Numbered from the stretch's first letter, positions 13,101-25,383 are shown. The stretch is 64,000 nucleotides of DNA from Pratylenchus scribneri (GCA_030063045.1 JAQSEB010000013.1:1054001-1118000), one strand, 5' to 3'. Notes: generated from the letters alone by a model not told the origin. A program made the numbers and translations.

Positions 13101-14688
13101 TATAAGTGATTATATTAATTTATAATTTAGTAAAATAATAAGAAAAAAAAATTAAATTTTAATGTTTATTAAAATTTCGCATTTTAATGTTTTTTTTTGC
13201 TCTATTTAATTTACCTAATAATGCATTGCATTTTATATCTTCATCAGTTTCACCAAATTTTTAGAAGATTTCTTCCTTAATTAATGAACGTCTGTCAAGC
13301 TTAAGATCCAAATATTCTAATTTTTTTGTTATATTTTATTTGATAAAAATTTTTATTTTTATATTTATTTATAAATTATTAAAACAATAATAAATTTTAT
13401 GCAACATAACGGATTACCAATTTATAATCCATTTAATTAAATATATATTCTTATATGCATTATCATTTCAAATAAAAGTAAAGTATACTTGGATTTAATT
13501 TTTTTATTTAATGAATATTTTTTTTCTATATTTAATGGCCAAATAGGTTATTTAAGAAAAAATTTTCCAGTAATTTTCATTTTTCTCTTAAAAAAATTTT
13601 TTTATATTTTATTTTTATTTTTGACTCTTTTGATTTATAAAATAAATATTTTATTTTTATTCAATATATCACATTTAATGAAAAAAATCTATTTATATTT
13701 TATATTTTTTGGATTTGTTTCTTGAATAATTTGCTAATGGTTACATATTTTATTATATCTTACAATGATCTAATTAAATTAACTATTTTTTTTTGTTTGA
13801 TTAAGGAACCTTTTCAGTGAGACTTAGTCATATTGCTTTTATTTAAAAATATGTTAAAAAATATTAAAATATTATAAAATTAAGATTATCTGAATATGTT
13901 CTAAACATGCTGTTTTTTAAATTATTATTATATTCAGAAAATTTATAAGTCATACACAGGTAAAATATTAAATAGTTGAAAATTTTAAAAATTTTAATAT
14001 TTTTATGTTTTATTTATTTATATTTTAACTGTATAAATTATTGCATATTTTTAAAATTTTACCGAATTTTATTTATTTAAACGGTTAAAAATTTATAAAA
14101 TAAAATTTTATAAGAATTTTGATTTAATAAATAAATTTTTATACGAATTTTTATTTAAAATTTGCTAATTTGAATTTCATATTTATCCATAAATTTTTAA
14201 ATTATCAAAATCGATATCAAATTTACAAAATTATTTCTATTTTTCCAATAAATATTTATTTTTTATAAGGTTCTATATTATGAAAAATTATTATTATAAA
14301 TTGGCTCAAAAAAATTTTTTATTAAAATGCTTTTCCTTATTTAATTAGGAATTTATTTCATTTTTTTTATAATTTAATATTTTCCTTAATTGGAAATATT
14401 TTGGGATGAAATTTTTGAATTATATGCTAATACTTAAAAGAATAAATTCTAGGATTTTTTTAGATTATTCATATTTGTATTATCTTATATACCACGCACA
14501 TTGATGCAGTAGTGGATAAAGCTATTTTATTATTTTGAAATTTATCGGGCATATGTTTACTTTATTATATCATTTCATATTTAAATGTCATTCTTCTATT
14601 AATTTCTTCAAAGATTTTGAATATGAATTTTTTCATTAAATCATAATTTTTATAAATATTATTACTTATTTTTCTTTCAAATAATTTA
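10158..14688. other. A+T-rich DNA up to the LTR element
   Basis: No gene recognised. Balanced patches lie near 10180-10240, 11130-11300, 13030-13080 (followed by a donor-like GTAAGTC), 13250-13320 and 14490-14560. The patch at 11130-11300 is open for about 40 codons on plus and 49 on minus, so neither is called. The 78-codon frame at 13489-13725 is an almost pure Phe/Leu/Ile run of A+T-rich DNA with no supporting signal. Confidence 0.5.
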
Positions 14689-14693
14689 ATCGA

Positions 14694-15461
14694 TGTTGCG
14701 GGGCCCTTTTCCGCTAACAAATTTTGCCCGGATGGTCTGGCAGGTTCTAATTGGATGTGTGGGATTGAGGGGTTTGTTCGGATTTGAATGGGTTTTTGAA
14801 CTTTATTCAGTGATTTTAAATGTGTGAATGATTATTTGAATGTGTGAATTGGTGAATGTTCTATTTTGCCATTGTTTTGTTTGTTGCCAATGTTTGAATG
14901 TTGCTGTGCGGTGGATGTGGGGAGTGGCGAAATTGTGGTCCAATGCTCTTTAGTGAATGTGAATGTTGATGGCCCCAATGGCCTAATGTTGATGAGAAGG
15001 CCCTAATGGCCTAATGTGGGTTTGCGGCGAGTGGCTGATCTGTGAATGAATGGATGGGGGGGGGACACCTACTTGATGGAATGAATGGGGGAAAACGCAA
15101 TTTTACTTAATTTTGGGTTGGGTTAAATAGAAATGGAATGGAACAATCGAGAAAATGAACTTTGGCTGATTTTTGGGAAATTTCCACTTGGGACTATTGG
15201 ATGATTTTGAAAATGGATGAAATTTGGCGAATTTGGGTGGAATTTTGGTCACAAACAATTTTAGTTTAATTTTCCAATTATGGTCTTTTTAGACCCAATA
15301 AACAAGTGGAGGAATGATCGGGACAAATTTATGGGTGATTGATTGTGGGGTCAATTGATTGGAATGGGGAGTGTGGAAAAGGGGGAATTGATCATTGGTT
15401 TTTCCTTTTCTTTTCTTCTTTGATCCGGATCAATCCCGGATCATCGCGCTCCGTCGCGACA
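14694..15461 (-). repeat. LTR, 3' end of the element (768 bp)
   Basis: Direct repeat of 17887-18655 with TG...CA ends. Visible differences from the other LTR are GGTCTGG for GGGCTGG, TTGGTGA for TTGCTGA, and one missing C in TTTTGAAAA. On the minus strand it has an AATAAA at 14807-14802 that could serve as a polyadenylation signal. The gag frame runs about 32 bases into this LTR before stopping. Upstream of it there is only a weak purine stretch (GGGAG) where a polypurine tract would be expected. Confidence 0.93.
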
Positions 15462-17553
15462 CTCCCAGCGGCCTTGAGATTGATGTGTGGTTGCTTTGGC
15501 CTGATGATGAAGTTCCTTGTTCACGGTTTTCGGATGATTCCCATTCTTGGGATGGATCCGTTGAAGATGTCGATGCATTCCATTGATCGGTTTCATGGCG
15601 GCAAAGAGCGGTTGGATGCATTAATCCGCAATGGTAGCATCTTTGGGGTTTTCGGCAATTGTTGCCAATGTGACCAGCACGTAAGCAGCGGAAACATAAT
15701 TTTTTCTCCTTTGCTACGGCGAGTCGTTGTTGAAGTGTGACATATCGGTCACATTCATTGTGCCAGTGTGCGTTCTCGCAGAAGGTGCATCCTGAGGGTG
15801 GACTCAGCCATTATTTTGGCTGTTGATTGTCCGTGGTTGGGGCATTTTGTGAATGCCATTGTTGAGAGCTTTTGTGCTCTTCTTGGTTGGATTGCCAAGC
15901 AGATAGGTAAGGTTCCCAGGCTTGACAGTGAAAATGTTGGCACGATTGCCAATTTTGACATGGTTGCCAGTGTGTAGAGCAGAATTGCTGATATGTTTGA
16001 CATGTTTTCCAGTTTAATGGACAATGTTGCACTTGGGTTTGCCATGTTTCTTCTTGTTGATTTGTTAGTGATGAATGCGTTGATTGACTTGAATGCGATG
16101 AGTGGGTTGATTGACTTGAATGCATTGAATGGGTCGAATGATTTGTTTGCGATGAATGGGTTGTTTTCGAAGAGCGGTTAGAAGACAATGAGTGGGACCG
16201 AGAAGAATGGTTTGAGTTCGATGAGCGGCTTGATTGCGATGCTCTAATCGATTGTGTTGCACAGCTCGATCGTGATGCTTAATCGGATTGCTGGCTTGAT
16301 TGGCTTGAGTGCCATTGAATGGGGCTCATATGCCCATGGTTGAATGAATGCAATGGATGTGTAGGGAGAGGTATAGCCTGAGGCGTACACTGACTCGATC
16401 CCCTTGGGCCTTCGCTTCTCCCATCGTGGTTTGAAGCTGTACCCCTTGTAACTGGTGTTACATAATGGGTTTTCTGCCGGGACATTTTCGAATTTGGCTG
16501 TTTTTCAAGTCCATATTCGATAGCGACATCTTTGATGTTCGCTTCCACTTTTACTGCTTCACGTAACGTCTCACGGAAGAGTGTGGTTGTCCAATTGTCC
16601 GTATCCTCAGCCTTCTTGGCGAGGATGGTCCGCAGAAAATGTTTGTTCAGTTTTTTCTCTAATGAGAGATAAACTGCGGGTCCCTCAATGTCTTCTTTGA
16701 TATTGGCCATTTCCCTGGCCAGGCGTTCCAATTCCATCAAGAATTGTTGGGTGTCCTCCAAATTTTGGCATCGAGTGAGATTTGCCAATTCTGAGTGGAG
16801 AGCTCTGATGTAGCTGCCTTTATCGCCGTAGGCAGCTTTGAGCATTTTCTTTGCCACATCATAATTGTCATTGTCCAGCCGCTGTCCAGCAATTAGTGTT
16901 TCCGCTTCTCCTTCAAGGAGAGTTCGAAGCAAGTTCAGCTTCTCAATGTTTGAGCCAGGCTTGCTGTCGATGGCATTGCGAAAAGCTTCCTCGAAAGCTG
17001 GATATTCCCTGCGATCGCCCTTGAAAGGGCGTATTTTCAGGGTGGGCAGCTGGTAGAATGAATGCAAAGCCGTTGGCGCTCCGACATTTGCTGTGGTGGG
17101 TTGAGAAATTGCAGCCAATTGTTTGGCATGCTCTCTCATTTCCAAACGCTGTTCCCGATCGGCCTTATCTCGGAAAAGTTTGGCTGAAGCTAGACTTTTG
17201 GTTCGCAAATCCAACAATTTTCCATAATGTGTTGATGCGGTTGTGTAATTTTCATCTATTTTCTCTTTCAAAGAAAATGCTTTGAAGGCATCATCCAATT
17301 CCTTTTTGTCATCTGGTGTTTCTGCTTTCTTGATTATTGAGCTCCATTCGTTGATTCCGGCCTCAAAACGTTCGAGGTGGTTTCTCACGAGCTCGATTTC
17401 TTTTTCAATTCTTTCGGCATTTGCTTCGAAGAGAATTGCATTATCGCTATTTGGTAAAGCTTTATCAGCATCGAGCTCGAAATTGTTTAGCGGAGTCAAT
17501 TTGGAAAATGCTTGCAATGATACAACAAGTCGAATCCGTATGGCAGTTGTCAT
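15430..17553 (-). pseudogene. BEL/Pao-like Gag polyprotein, interrupted by two stops
   Basis: One reading frame runs from an ATG at 17553 to a TGA at 15430, about 708 codons, broken only by TAA codons at 16281-16279 and 15813-15811. Residues 1-165 are charged and partly helical. Residues about 166-340, starting near LPTLKIRPFKGDRREY, match the DUF1759 capsid-like region of BEL/Pao Gag. A Ser/His/Gln-rich linker follows. The nucleocapsid part has three zinc knuckles: CTFCENAHWHNEC (15751-15789), CFRCLRAGHIGNNC (15655-15696) and CYHCGLMHPTALC (15601-15639). Gag would assemble particles and package element RNA. Each TAA is one C-to-T change from a Gln codon and lies in or beside a Gln-rich stretch, which suggests decay by transition rather than design. 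The frame ends inside the LTR, so protease and the rest of Pol have been deleted. The 125- and 96-codon minus frames in the linker are this frame or its shadow. Confidence 0.9.
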
Positions 17554-17864
17554 GGTTTTATGTGGCCGTTTAATATGGACGAAGACTGTATGCTGTTATT
17601 ATTTGGATGCGATTGAAGGCGAGCAAATGCAATTGCAAGATTCGGGACGAGACCCGAAAATTGCGGACGCAAAATGGATTAAATTTAGGACGGAACCCAA
17701 ATTTAATCAAATAAATGACCTAAAAGCGAAAAAGAAGGACGAAACCCTCTATTCACTCCTTTTTAATCAAAAATAGGAAATTTGTTTTTTGAAGCAATAA
17801 CCTGGACGAGACCAGGAAATTGCCTTATTCCCTATTTTCCCTCAATTTACTTTACCTTTTTTTA

Positions 17865-17882
17865 GTCCTGCCAGGGTCGCCA
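17865..17882 (-). other. Probable tRNA primer-binding site
   Basis: On the minus strand, four bases after the LTR end, the sequence begins TGGCGACCCTGGCAGGAC. Its complement ends in CCA, as a mature tRNA does, and resolves into a T-arm end, an acceptor strand CAGGGTC and discriminator G. This fits priming of minus-strand cDNA by a tRNA; a discriminator G and 5' GACC partner would suit an Arg-type tRNA, but that identity is inference. About 310 bp of untranslated leader separates it from the gag ATG. Confidence 0.6.
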
Positions 17883-17886
17883 TTTT

Positions 17887-18655
17887 TGTTGCGGGGCCCT
17901 TTTCCGCTAACAAATTTTGCCCGGATGGGCTGGCAGGTTCTAATTGGATGTGTGGGATTGAGGGGTTTGTTCGGATTTGAATGGGTTTTTGAACTTTATT
18001 CAGTGATTTTAAATGTGTGAATGATTATTTGAATGTGTGAATTGCTGAATGTTCTATTTTGCCATTGTTTTGTTTGTTGCCAATGTTTGAATGTTGCTGT
18101 GCGGTGGATGTGGGGAGTGGCGAAATTGTGGTCCAATGCTCTTTAGTGAATGTGAATGTTGATGGCCCCAATGGCCTAATGTTGATGAGAAGGCCCTAAT
18201 GGCCTAATGTGGGTTTGCGGCGAGTGGCTGATCTGTGAATGAATGGATGGGGGGGGGACACCTACTTGATGGAATGAATGGGGGAAAACGCAATTTTACT
18301 TAATTTTGGGTTGGGTTAAATAGAAATGGAATGGAACAATCGAGAAAATGAACTTTGGCTGATTTTTGGGAAATTTCCACTTGGGACTATTGGATGATTT
18401 TGCAAAATGGATGAAATTTGGCGAATTTGGGTGGAATTTTGGTCACAAACAATTTTAGTTTAATTTTCCAATTATGGTCTTTTTAGACCCAATAAACAAG
18501 TGGAGGAATGATCGGGACAAATTTATGGGTGATTGATTGTGGGGTCAATTGATTGGAATGGGGAGTGTGGAAAAGGGGGAATTGATCATTGGTTTTTCCT
18601 TTTCTTTTCTTCTTTGATCCGGATCAATCCCGGATCATCGCGCTCCGTCGCGACA
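17887..18655 (-). repeat. LTR, 5' end of the element (769 bp)
   Basis: Direct repeat of 14694-15461, nearly identical along its whole length, one base longer because of a single C insertion. In a complete element this copy would hold the promoter driving gag on the minus strand. It ends at the 5-bp target duplication ATCGA. Plus-strand frames here and in the other LTR (for example those beginning MIVGSIDWNG) are identical in both copies simply because the LTRs are, and are not genes. Confidence 0.93.
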
Positions 18656-18781
18656 ATCGACACAAACACAGAGATTTTTTTAATTAATTTCACTCATTTT
18701 TCTTCAAAAATTTATATGATTTTTTTCAATTTTTTTTTCACTAAATAAAAATTCGATTTTATTTCACAAGCCAACATCCAT

Positions 18782-18828
18782 CATTGCAAATGTATAAATA
18801 GCACAATTGCCTACAGAATTGTTGGACA
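18782..18828 (+). other. Conserved 47-bp patch, copy A (possible exon)
   Basis: This patch matches 37316-37362 at 37 of 47 positions with no gap, including an identical 15-base core TAAATAGCACAATTG. It follows an acceptor-like TTTATTTCACAAG. Read on plus it gives HCKCINSTIAYRIVG, against YCQCVNSTIVCRLNG in the other copy; on minus the pair read NCAIYTFA and NCAIYTLA. Changes do not cluster at third positions in either reading, so coding is unproven; a shared non-coding element is equally possible. Confidence 0.35.
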
Positions 18829-19489
18829 TTTATTGCGCTATTATTTTTTCATATTTCTTCAAAATTAATAAGTATTTACCATATATTTTAATATAGAAAA
18901 ATTTATGTTAAAAAATCATTATATTTATTAATAATTTTAAATAATTAATTTAAGTATTATTACATAAAAAAATTGATGATTTTATAAAATAAAAATAAAA
19001 TCTTCAATAAATAAAATATTCTACTTAAATTATTGAGTCATTTAATAATTTTCAATTGATTTATATTTTTTATTCTAATTAATAATAAAATAAAAATTGA
19101 TACTTCATTTTGCACATGATACTGGATATTGAATTTAATTATAGAACTTTAATTATTTTTTAAAATAATCGGCATTTAGCTACTTTAAATTTCATTTAAT
19201 TTTTTTATTTTGCTTAATTAAGATTAATGAAATTTTATAAATTTTTAAAAGATATTATGTTTTTTTGTATTCGATTTTTTTTTGTGAAAAATTACTATAC
19301 CGATATTAATTTGTATATTTTTGAAAATAATTTTTTTCATTTAATTAGAAAATAAAATTGAATTTATGTTTTTAAGTTAATACTTTAAAAGTCATTAGAC
19401 ATTTAACCATAGTAAATTTAATTTTATACATTAGGAAATGGAAATTCATTTTTTATACTAAATTAAATGCTGACTGTTCCTCGGTGTAT

Positions 19490-19526
19490 TTTAGTTCTTC
19501 CATCTTGTCATTTAGTTCTTCCATCT
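19490..19526. repeat. Short 21-bp tandem repeat
   Basis: The unit TTTAGTTCTTCCATCTTGTC (21 bases with its final A) is followed directly by a second copy truncated after 16 bases. On the minus strand it encodes repeated MEEL-containing heptads, so it may be either simple slippage or part of a coiled-coil exon. Confidence 0.7.
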
Positions 19527-22500
19527 ATTATTCTGACGAAGATTGCGTTTATTTATTGCATTTTAAAATCGATTTGTAAAATAAATATTAAATATTGCGA
19601 AAAGCACAATTGTATTATGAACAATTGAATGGAATTTCTCTTTAACGAATAATTTTTACATTATAATATCAAGAAATACACGATAACTCTTAATACATGC
19701 TGATTTATTAAAGTATTTATTCTCTTTGCTATTTTTCTTTTATAAGCATGATGGATTGCATTGTTATTAATTAAATTCATTAAATAATTATTAATTCTTT
19801 ATTATTTCATAATTTTTTTATAAATTACATTTATAATTTAATTAAAAATAATATTATTAAATTCAAAAATTAAAGATAATTTTATTATTTATAATCTTTA
19901 TAATTTGAGCAGATATATTTAAATATCAATATAAATAGAAAAGTGAAGTGAATCAAATTTATTTTTTTATTTCCTTATTTAGATATAAATAAATTATAAT
20001 TTAATTTTAAGATAAATAATTTATAAAATTTTAAATATATTTTTTATTTATTAATAAAAATAGGAAATAAAATATAAAGTTTTTATATGGGAAAAAATTT
20101 ATAAATTCTATGATGATTGAAAGTTCTATCAATTTTTATATAATTTTTTAATTAAATTTTGAATTTTGATAAAATATCAAATTTTTCTAATAATAATTAA
20201 TATTTCAATTTAATGAATATTTCTCTAATTATATTCATTTCTCATTGTTTGAAACAGTTAATTAATTGCATAAAAATTGTTCAAATTTGATGTTATTAAT
20301 ATCTAATAAAAAATTATTAAAATTTTTTATTAGAATTTAGGTAATCGTTTCATTTATTCTAATCTAAATTCTTTTATTATTTATAATTTTATTTAATTTA
20401 TCCATGTTTTTCAAATTTAAAAAAATACATTTTTCATTAAGATAAAAAATTATTTTTTTACATATATTCACACATAAATATTTTACAAATAAATAAATTC
20501 GATAATTATTTTTTTAAAATTTGGTAATTTGAATCCATATGTCGATGAATAATATGATATTAGTTTTCAGAATCTTTTTCATGGAAAATTTATTTAAAGT
20601 TAAATTGCCTAACAAATAATTTATTAATAATTTTTTTAAAAATAATATATTAGCAAATTTCCATAAAGATAATTTATTATTTAATTTATAATTATTATTC
20701 TAAAATTTTATTTATTTTTTTTATTAAAAATTTTTTATTTAAATAATTTTTAAAAATAATTCATTACATAAATGAATGCTTTTTTAGATTTATAGTAAAA
20801 ATATATTACTTTCACCAATAATGAATTTAGTCAATATAATTTGTGATATCGATCGGTAATGGAATGTGTTATCAGTAAGATTTTTCAAAATTATGTTGTT
20901 CGCCCTTCCTTCAAAATCACATGATTAATTATTTATTTCATTCCGTTAATTATTTTATTAATGCAAATATATTTTATAAATCCCTTGCCAATTTAGACAA
21001 ATTTAAATTCTCTTTTTTTATTTTTTTTATTTTTGCATCCATCAAGTAAATCGAAATTGTTTTATTCAGAAAAAACATTAGTATTTATTTAAACTTTTTT
21101 TTATATATTCTTATTTATTGAAATTATATATATGCTTGTTTTCATATAAATATATATTTTCATAATTCGTCTTATATTTTTCATAATGATTGCGGCCTTG
21201 ACGTACTTTCTTTGTTTGACTCATTTTTATATATTATTTTTCTTGTATTAATAATCTTTATTTTATATTTACTAATAATTTTTAACCTAAAATTTTTTAA
21301 TTATCCGAACATATATTCCTTTGAAAATATTCCAAAAAGATATTAACGACCATTATTATTTGAGTTGCTATTTCCTGAATTTTGTATCATTTAGATTAAT
21401 TTTTATATCTATTAAAGAATTATTTGATTTGTCTAGAATAATTCAATTTAAAATTATAAAAATAGCATTTATAATAAGATAAAATATATTTTTTCAAATA
21501 ATTTTGCTTTAAATTTATTTTTATGAATTTTATTAATAAAAATATATTTAATTTTTTTTACTTATTATTATTGACAATTGATTTTAAAGATATATTGCAC
21601 TTATTTCCATAAAGTTATTAGGAAAAAATTATTATTATTTTTACTACATATTTCTTAAGGCGTCTCATTGCTCGGTACAGGCATAGAAATTTATTTTCTG
21701 AAGATTGAATAGCAAATATAAGCATAATGTTTTAAAATCTTTTATTTGTTAAATTTAAAAAAAATCATTATTTACATTTTGGCATTAATTATTTTAAATA
21801 TTCTAATGTTAATTTAGGATTATCTATTTCGGTAAATGAATAAAATAATACATGCAAATATATGTCCAATAGCAAGTATTCCAAGGAATCGATAATTTTT
21901 TAATTTCAAAAATTATAATTATTTTACCATTTTAATTTCTCCTTTTCCAATTAATTTTTAAAAATATATAATTTTTCCAAATTTTTAAATCAAATCAATC
22001 GATTTTTAATATTTTTTTCTAAATTTTAAATAGTATTTATTACATATAAGCAACATAATTTATTTATATGCTTATTCTCGTTAATAAATAAATATTTAAT
22101 AGGCTTTTTTTTCTCAGCCAGATCAGGATATTAAATTTGCTGGGAATCTAGATTAAAATTAAAAAATTAATTTCCAATAAATTTAGAATAAAATAATTTA
22201 TTGTTATTACCTATTTTATTAATCATGAAAATTTTTATGATTTTTTATAGCTTTTAAATTTTGTTTTTTCACTAATAATTTTATTTTATTCCTGAATTAA
22301 TTTATTATTTTTTATATTATTTAATTTATTAATTTAAGGACATTTCGGATCAATGTATATTTATATTTTATTCTTTCATTAATTTTTTTTTCTTAAATGA
22401 AATTTTTTAATTAATATTTGAAAATTTTTATCTTTTATTATAAATTATGATATATGATTTTATATAAATTTTTTAAATTTTTACTTCTTAAAAATTATTT

Positions 22501-24307
22501 TCTCAATATTTTGCCATACCAATTCAAATTTATAATTATAGTAGAAGACAAATGTCTTATTCATTATTTTTTCCTTTAGAATTCCTCAATATTTACATTC
22601 TCTTGGCAAATTGGACCATGTTCAATTTAAGAAAATCACTAATTTTTGGATATTTAATACGCAATTTTCAACGATTTTAAATTTGCTGTAATTTATATAA
22701 ATTTTAAGCTGATCGGACAATGTGGGCAGAAAGAATTAATGCGCATGATACCGTTGTTGAATGATTTGCATAGGCATTTCCACTCTCAATGTTGGTATTG
22801 GTATTAGTAATGAAGTGAGTTATGTCATTGGTAATTATTTTAAATTATTTTTTTTTGATAGATTTATGTTCAGGTCTGCCTAAAAGCATCAAGTTTGCTT
22901 CTTGGTCATAAATATAATTATTTTTTAAATTGAATTTTTTATTATAATATTTTACTTCCATAATTATTCTTGAATTTAAAATTTTTTATTAAATAATATT
23001 TAAATAATTTGATAATTTTTTTAAACAATTAAAATTTTGTATAAAATAAAAGGATTATATTTCTAACGTTCATATAAGTATAATTCAATGTACCTTAAAG
23101 AAGATAATGCCATGTTTAAATAATAAATAATTTCTATATTTTTAAAGATTAGTCTTTGTAAACTCAATTTCTTACAATTCTTCATCCAAATTTTTATCTT
23201 CTTGCAAGTATTTGGCGGGGACATATTGTGGGAGTTCACTCAGTAGAAGAACTCTTCCACCATACATTTTTCTTCAGTTATAATTGTTGATTATTATTGA
23301 ATATTTAAAATATATAATATAATTTGGCTTGTATTTTATTATTGTAATGATTATTTGATAAGAATATATCATTGAATTCATTTTGTTATAATATTTATCT
23401 TTTTTTTCATTAGCTATAATATTTTAACAATCTATTATCACTTGAGTTAAATTAAAATTAAATCAGTATTTTAATTTTTTATTAATATAATATTTTTTTA
23501 TTATTTTTCTTAAAAATTTCTTAGATTTGGCTTAATTATCATTATTATTTTTTATATTATAATAAAATTTTTTATAATTAATTAGTTTAAAATAAGCTTT
23601 GGCTGCATTCTGTAGATGATGGAGGGATTATATTTTCTTGGAATAAAATAAGAATAGAAAAAATAACGAAAATATATATTTCAAATATTTTCTCCCAAAA
23701 TAAATTGTATGGAATAAGGCTCAAAAACTTTAATGAATTTATTTATTCTTTTTTTATGAAATGATATATTAAAAATTTCAAATATTATTAAAATAACGAT
23801 TATTTCTGTTACATTTTTTTATTTTTATAGTAAATTCATAATTAAATTATTGTAAAAAGTAAATTTCATCATTTCTGAACATATTCCGATATGGACTTTT
23901 ATGAATATTGATAATTTTGTCAGTTATTAATTTGTCCAAATGGAATCTACATTCTATATCCACCTCCATCCATCCGTATATCAAATCTAAACATATCCAT
24001 CATCATCACTATCATACCCTTCAACCAACTATATTTATTTTTATTGTTTTAATTATTTATTTAAATAAATTTGTTTCACTAATTAATTTCCATTTCCAAA
24101 ATTTATCACATCATCCAAAAACAACAACAAATATTTCAGCCAGCCATTTTAAATGATTTTATTTTCACACTTCCTTTATTTTCATCATTAATTTTTGCTA
24201 GCTGAAAAAATAAAATTATACTTAATTCTGGTTAATTTTTTTTATAAATCAACAGAAATGATATCTCATAAATATTTTTTTGCACCAATTTATCCTATAT
24301 ATAATTT

Positions 24308-25168
24308 TAGAAGTGTCTGTCTGTCCCCCGATTTTCTCGGAGATGTGTGGATGGATTGAGCTGAATTTTTGTACTCAGGGGTTTTCGAGGGTACTGATCA
24401 CGACCAGATATTTAGTTTTTTGATTTGGCCAAGTCTCGCGCAGCTTGGCCATAAGTTATGGCCAAGTTTGGTAATGATAGTTTTTGATGATGAAAATGTC
24501 AAGTATAGGGTAATCGAGGGTGCTGAAGACGATGGTGATAATCTTTTTGCATTTGGTTTAGGTTTTGGCCATGAAATATGCAAATTTTATTTTCTAGAAG
24601 TGTCTGTCTGTCCCCCGATTTTCTCGGAGATGTGTGGATGGATTGAGCTGAATTTTTGTACTCAGGGGTTTTAGAGGGTGCTGATCACGACCAGATATTT
24701 AGTTTTTTGATTTGGCCAAGTCTCGCGCAGCTTGGCCATAAGTTATGGCCAAGTTTGGTAATGATAGTTTTTGATGATGAAAATGTCAAGTATAGGGTAA
24801 TCGAGGGTGCTGAAGACGATGGTGATAATCTTTTTGCATTTGGTTTAGGTTTTGGCCATGAAATATGCAAATTTTATTTTCTAGAAGTGTCTGTCTGTCC
24901 CCCGATTTTCTCGGAGATGTGTGGATGGATTGAGCTGAATTTTTGTACTCAGGGGTTTTAGAGGGTGCTGATCACGACCAGATATTTAGTTTTTTGATTT
25001 GGCCAAGTCTCGCGCAGCTTGGCCATAAGTTATGGCCAAGTTTGGTAATGATAGTTTTTGATGATGAAAATGTCAAGTATAGGGTAATCGAGGGTGCTGA
25101 AGACGATGGTGATAATCTTTTTGCATTTGGTTTAGGTTTTGGCCATGAAATATGCAAATTTTACTTTC
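24308..25168 (+). repeat. Three 287-bp tandem repeats inside the Helitron
   Basis: Copies at 24308-24594, 24595-24881 and 24882-25168 differ at only about two or three positions (for example TTTTCGAGGGTA in copy 1 against TTTTAGAGGGTG in copies 2 and 3). Each starts TAGAAGTGTCTGTCTGTCCC. The period is not a multiple of three, so the repeated 98-101-codon plus and 61-codon minus frames are echoes of the repeat, not genes. The near identity points to recent expansion by unequal exchange or replication slippage. Confidence 0.95.
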
Positions 25169-25270
25169 TATGGAATGTGAAATATTTCTCATTGTTTGGA
25201 ATATTCCACATATCGATTTTTTGCCCGCCCTATGAGTAGTATAGTAGAATTGATTGATGCTTTTTTTAAT

Positions 25271-25341
25271 GACTTGAATAGCTCAGATGGTAGAGTGCTA
25301 GACTTTTGCTGTGTGGGCCAAGTTCGATTCCCAGTGGTAAC
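25271..25341 (+). pseudogene. Degenerate tRNA-Lys(UUU)-like sequence
   Basis: Pol III promoter boxes are intact: an A box TAGCTCAGATGG (25279-25290) and a B box GTTCGATTCC (25322-25331) at normal spacing. The D arm can pair (GCTC with GAGT) and the anticodon loop CTTTTGC would give UUU. However, the anticodon stem (CTAGA/TGTGT) and the T stem (CCAAG/CCCAG) do not pair properly and the acceptor ends do not match. It is therefore not a functional tRNA; it looks like a tRNA pseudogene or the head of a tRNA-derived SINE carried inside the Helitron. Whether it is still transcribed by Pol III cannot be told. Confidence 0.6.
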
Positions 25342-25383
25342 AAATAATTTTTTTTATCATTTTATCCCAAACAATTTAATTCT

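Larger units (their letters stand above)
14694..18655 (-). mobile_element. BEL/Pao-like LTR retrotransposon, gag-only, recent insertion
   Basis: Two long direct repeats (14694-15461 and 17887-18655) start TGTTGCGG and end GCGACA. They enclose 2425 bp and are flanked by the perfect 5-bp duplication ATCGA (14689-14693 and 18656-18660). The element reads on the minus strand: a primer-binding-like site lies next to the 17887-18655 LTR, followed by leader and gag. The family call rests on Gag: a DUF1759-like core and three closely spaced zinc knuckles, an arrangement known from BEL/Pao elements of animals. Protease, reverse transcriptase, RNase H and integrase are all missing, so this copy is non-autonomous. 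The LTRs differ by only about three changes, so the insertion is young. Its composition is far less A+T-rich than the host DNA around it. Confidence 0.95.
18661..24292. other. A+T-rich DNA between LTR element and Helitron
   Basis: No complete gene. Balanced patches lie near 18770-18835 (listed separately), 19475-19560, 20840-20930, 21185-21225, 21655-21710, 22700-22820, 23190-23280 and 23900-24150. Several read open on both strands. The 19475-19545 patch on minus gives a Glu/Lys/Leu-rich coiled-coil-like stretch starting MEELNDKMEELK after an acceptor-like AATAATAG, but it contains a short tandem repeat and plus frames are open too. The 82-codon plus frame at 23908-24156 is His/Thr/Ser-rich low complexity and is not called. 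Confidence 0.5.

Noticed and set aside
15339..15740. Plus-strand frames inside the LTR element, including one of 133 codons
   Set aside because: They are antisense to gag or LTR sequence; the minus strand carries the recognisable Gag domains.
24369..25239. Three similar frames of 98-101 codons and three of 61 codons
   Set aside because: They repeat only because the 287-bp DNA unit repeats. The period is not divisible by three, there is no recognisable domain, and both strands are open.
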